Source of the DNA: Channallabes apus
Taxonomy: Eukaryota > Chordata > Actinopteri > Siluriformes > Clariidae
Length of the DNA: 64,000 nucleotides
Assembly (NCBI GenBank): GCA_030522415.1
Contig: CM060107.1
Span: forward strand, 6,967,347 to 7,031,346
Reading direction: 5' to 3'
Positions 61,636 to 64,000 of this stretch are shown here, in pieces (position 1 is the first letter of the stretch; every line of letters begins with the position of its first letter). The notes below the pieces were generated by a model. The model had not been told where the DNA came from and ran no database searches. It saw only the letters and a program-made list of their open reading frames with translations. A program made the position numbers and the translations under genes.

Positions 61636-63999
61636 TTATGAATGGGAGAGTGGCCCATCATGGTTGAGGAGTCTAATCGCCTGTGGATAAAAACTCCTCC
61701 TGAGTCTCTCCGTTTTGGCCATAATGACCCGGAATCTTCTGCCTGAATGCAGAAGTTTGAACAGTCCGTTATTGGGGTGCGACAAGTCCTTAATGATACG
61801 AGCTGCCCTGGTTTTACATCTCCTGGTGTAGATGTCCTGCATGGAGGGGAGAGTTAACCTGCAGCAGCGTTCAGCTGCCCGGATCACTCTCTGGAGGGCT
61901 TTCCTGTCCTGTACACAGCTATTCCCAAACCAGGATGAAATGTTCTGTGTTAGGATGCTCTCAACAGCACCCGAGTAGAAAGCCTTAAGGACAGCAGGGG
62001 AAACCCCAAACTTCCTCAACTGCCTCAGGTGGTACAGACGCTGCTTTGCCCTTTTCGTCTGAGCACAGATATGCTCAGTCCAAGTCAGATCCTCGGAGAT
62101 GTGGACGCCCAAGTACTTAAAGCTGCTCACTCTCTCCACTGGAGCTCCATTGATGATGAGGGGTTTGTGGTCCTGTTGTCTCCTTCTGAAGTCCACCACC
62201 AGCTCCTTCGTCTTACTGACGTTCAGTCGGAGGCAGTTTTCTTCACACCATAGTGCCAGGTTCTCCACTTCATCTATGTAGGCCGACTCATCGTTGTTGG
62301 AGATGCAGCCCAGCACCACCGTATCGTCAGCAAACTTAACGATGGTGTTGGAGTCGAACATGGCCACACAGTCTGAAGTGTAGAGAGAGTATAGCAGTGG
62401 AGAGAGAACACATCCCTGTGGAGCACCTGTGTTGATGGTGATGCTGCTGGAGAAGCACTTGCCCACTCTCACCGCTTGAGATCTGTCCGAGAGGAAGTCC
62501 AACACCCAGGCACACAAGCGTTTGTTAAGTCCTAGATCTCTCAGCTTTGTGAACAGTCTGTTAGGCACTATTGTGTTGAAAGCAGAGCTGTAATCTATAA
62601 AAAGCAATCTCACATAGTTACCTTGCATCTTGTCCACGTGGCTGAGAGTGGTGTGCAGAACATGGGAGATGGCATCCTCTGTGGATCTGTTGGGGCGGTA
62701 GGCGAACTGAAGTGGATCTATGGAGCTGGGGATGGAGGAGGAGATGATGTTTTTTAGCAGACCCTCAAATACCTTCATGACCATCGATGTCAGTGCAACA
62801 GGCCGGTAGTCATTCAGGCATGAGGGTTTGTTGGTCTTGGGCACGGGGACAATGGTGGATCTCTTGAAACACGCCGGGACCACAGACTTCGCCAGGGACT
62901 CATTAAAGATACAGGTGAACACACCTGACAGCTGGTCAGCGCAGCAGCGCAGCAGGCGCCCTGAGATGCCATCTGGACCCGCCGCTTTCCTGGTGTTCAC
63001 CCTCCTCAGCGCCGTGCGAACGTCGTGCTCTGCGATGCTGATGACGCAATCCTCGCTGATGACGTCATCACTCTCAGTCAGCAGGCTGCTAGCATTAGCC
63101 GCCTGGCTAACCTCGAACCGGGCGAAGAATGCGTTCAGCTCGTTGGCGAATGCAGAGTCGGCGACGATCGTCGTGGTGTCTTTGGCAACCTTGTAGTCCG
63201 TGATTGTGCGGAATCCGTGCCACATGCAGCGTGTGTCACCCTGATGGAAGTGTGATTCAGTTCGCTGTCGGAACCGCCCCTTAGCTTCCCTCACCGCTCG
63301 CCTGACGCTATAAGAAGCCGCTTTGTATGCGCTCATATCGCCGCTAATGAGTGCGGCATTATAAGCAGCGGTCCGGGCATTCACAGCTTCGCGGATCGAT
63401 CGGTCTACCCAAGGCTTCTGGTTCGGAAACGATTTGAACCTCACTGTCGGGACAACTTCATTTACGAGCGTGCTAACGAAGCTAACTGCTACATCCGCAA
63501 ACTCGTTGATGTCTACTGCGCAGGCTCGGAACATGTCCCAATCTACGTCATCGAGCGCGTCCTGTAGCGTAGCTTCTGATTGGGCAGACCAGCGTTGCAC
63601 CTCCCTCATGACCGGAGCTTCACGACGAAAGCTTTGTTGATATTCCGGTATGAGGAAAATGGCGTTGTGGTCTGATTTCCCGAATGCTGGATGTGAAACA
63701 GCTTTGTAGCCCCGCTTGTATGGTGTGTAACAGTGGTCCAGAATGTTGAGTCCCCTTGTCGGACATGTAACATGTTGGTGAAAGTTTGGCATAACATGTC
63801 TGAGGTTCGCTTTATTAAAGTCACCTGCTACAATGTGCGCTGCGTCCGGGTGTTTGTTTTGGAGCTCACTCAGCACATCATGTAGTTCAGACAGAGCAGT
63901 GCCTGTGTCCGCGTGGGGTGGGATGTAGACCGCCGTGGCAATGACCGAGGTGAACTCGCGAGGCAGGTAGAAAGGACGACATTTAACACTCAGATATTC
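61636..63999 (-). CDS. LINE endonuclease/reverse transcriptase, partial at 5' end
   Basis: The frame is open from the window edge to a stop at 61636, about 787 codons. The codon at 63876 is GTG and internal, not a start; upstream codons to 63999 have no stop. Numbering from 63876: endonuclease end with GDFN at 18-21 and SDHNAIF at 68-74; reverse transcriptase with AGPDGISG near 299-306, NDYRPVAL near 355-362, catalytic Asp in FIDYSSAFNT (428), GAPQGCVLSPLLYSLYT (484-500) and FADD (515-518); then LNVSKTKE and the C-terminal LYHLRQL..SHPNNGLF region. No frameshift is seen, so this may come from a functional copy. It would nick target DNA and prime reverse transcription there. Confidence 0.93.
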   Translation of the reverse strand, partial: EYLSVKCRPFYLPREFTSVIATAVYIPPHADTGTALSELHDVLSELQNKHPDAAHIVAGDFNKANLRHVMPNFHQHVTCPTRGLNILDHCYTPYKRGYKAVSHPAFGKSDHNAIFLIPEYQQSFRREAPVMREVQRWSAQSEATLQDALDDVDWDMFRACAVDINEFADVAVSFVSTLVNEVVPTVRFKSFPNQKPWVDRSIREAVNARTAAYNAALISGDMSAYKAASYSVRRAVREAKGRFRQRTESHFHQGDTRCMWHGFRTITDYKVAKDTTTIVADSAFANELNAFFARFEVSQAANASSLLTESDDVISEDCVISIAEHDVRTALRRVNTRKAAGPDGISGRLLRCCADQLSGVFTCIFNESLAKSVVPACFKRSTIVPVPKTNKPSCLNDYRPVALTSMVMKVFEGLLKNIISSSIPSSIDPLQFAYRPNRSTEDAISHVLHTTLSHVDKMQGNYVRLLFIDYSSAFNTIVPNRLFTKLRDLGLNKRLCAWVLDFLSDRSQAVRVGKCFSSSITINTGAPQGCVLSPLLYSLYTSDCVAMFDSNTIVKFADDTVVLGCISNNDESAYIDEVENLALWCEENCLRLNVSKTKELVVDFRRRQQDHKPLIINGAPVERVSSFKYLGVHISEDLTWTEHICAQTKRAKQRLYHLRQLRKFGVSPAVLKAFYSGAVESILTQNISSWFGNSCVQDRKALQRVIRAAERCCRLTLPSMQDIYTRRCKTRAARIIKDLSHPNNGLFKLLHSGRRFRVIMAKTERLRRSFYPQAIRLLNHDGPLSHS

Positions 64000-64000
64000 C

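Larger units (their letters stand above)
61263..63999 (-). mobile_element. Rex1-like (CR1/Jockey-group) LINE, runs off the window
   Basis: The ORF (61636-63999) is followed on the minus strand by a 3' UTR of about 370 bp that ends in gtgacaaataaagaatcttg plus tandem aatcttga units and an AAATC-type repeat (61330 down to 61263). A poly-T run (poly-A on the plus strand, 61459-61489) lies inside the UTR. The 5' part is beyond the right edge. Fragments of related LINEs lie at 27806 and 60445. The clade name is a motif-based judgement. Confidence 0.88.

Overview
The window looks like ray-finned fish nuclear DNA, probably an otophysan such as a catfish; the fish call is strong and the order is a guess. 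It is dominated by dispersed elements typical of teleosts: Tc1-like, mariner, hAT and PIF/Harbinger relics, Rex1-like, L2-like and RTE-like LINEs, a DIRS element, tRNA-derived SINEs, long CA/GT microsatellites and minisatellites. I found no convincing host protein-coding exon, tRNA, rRNA or CRISPR array, so the window is intergenic or lies inside a large intron. One CpG-dense stretch near 17.2-17.6 kb is the only promoter-like sequence.

Layout: 0.6-1.6 kb holds a Tol2-like hAT MITE with a perfect 8-bp target duplication and an LTR-like core. 2.2-5.7 kb holds SINE relics. 6.2-12.2 kb holds a nearly complete LTR retrotransposon on the minus strand with one intact 1579-codon ORF. Its integrase lies upstream of the reverse transcriptase, the domain order that defines the Gmr1-like group of Ty3/gypsy elements. 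Its right side is abnormal: a truncated 5' LTR, a stray piece of its own pol, then a second identical copy of 245 bp of left flank. 13-16 kb holds Tc1-like pseudogenes and a 39-bp minisatellite. 17-22 kb holds the CpG-rich patch, a 14-bp minisatellite, blocks of a CTCACTGTCT-type array and a SINE nested in a SINE. 23-25.3 kb holds Tc1, Harbinger MITE and mariner relics. 26.5-29.6 kb is a degenerate trinucleotide tract split by an L2-like LINE, itself split by a Rex1-like LINE tail. 31-33 kb holds two Harbinger-type elements. 34-38.5 kb holds a 480-bp segment that recurs inside an L2-like LINE, flanked there by a 131-bp duplication of the LINE. 38.5-49.9 kb is mostly old unassigned sequence with Tc1, hAT and LINE relics. 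49.9-54.6 kb is a DIRS element with inverted terminal repeats, an internal complementary region and a three-fold repeated recombinase module. 55.2-57.8 kb holds a Tc1 relic and an RTE-like LINE whose polymerase region is replaced by LTR-like sequence. 61.3 kb to the window end is a Rex1-like LINE with an open ORF that runs off the edge.

The proteins encoded here serve element mobility, not the host. The Gmr1-like polyprotein and the Rex1-like ORF are the only long intact reading frames; everything else is broken. The SINEs depend on LINE machinery, and one SINE tail in the window resembles the 3' end of an L2-like LINE that is also present. Family calls rest on motif recognition by eye; identities were judged by reading, not by alignment software.
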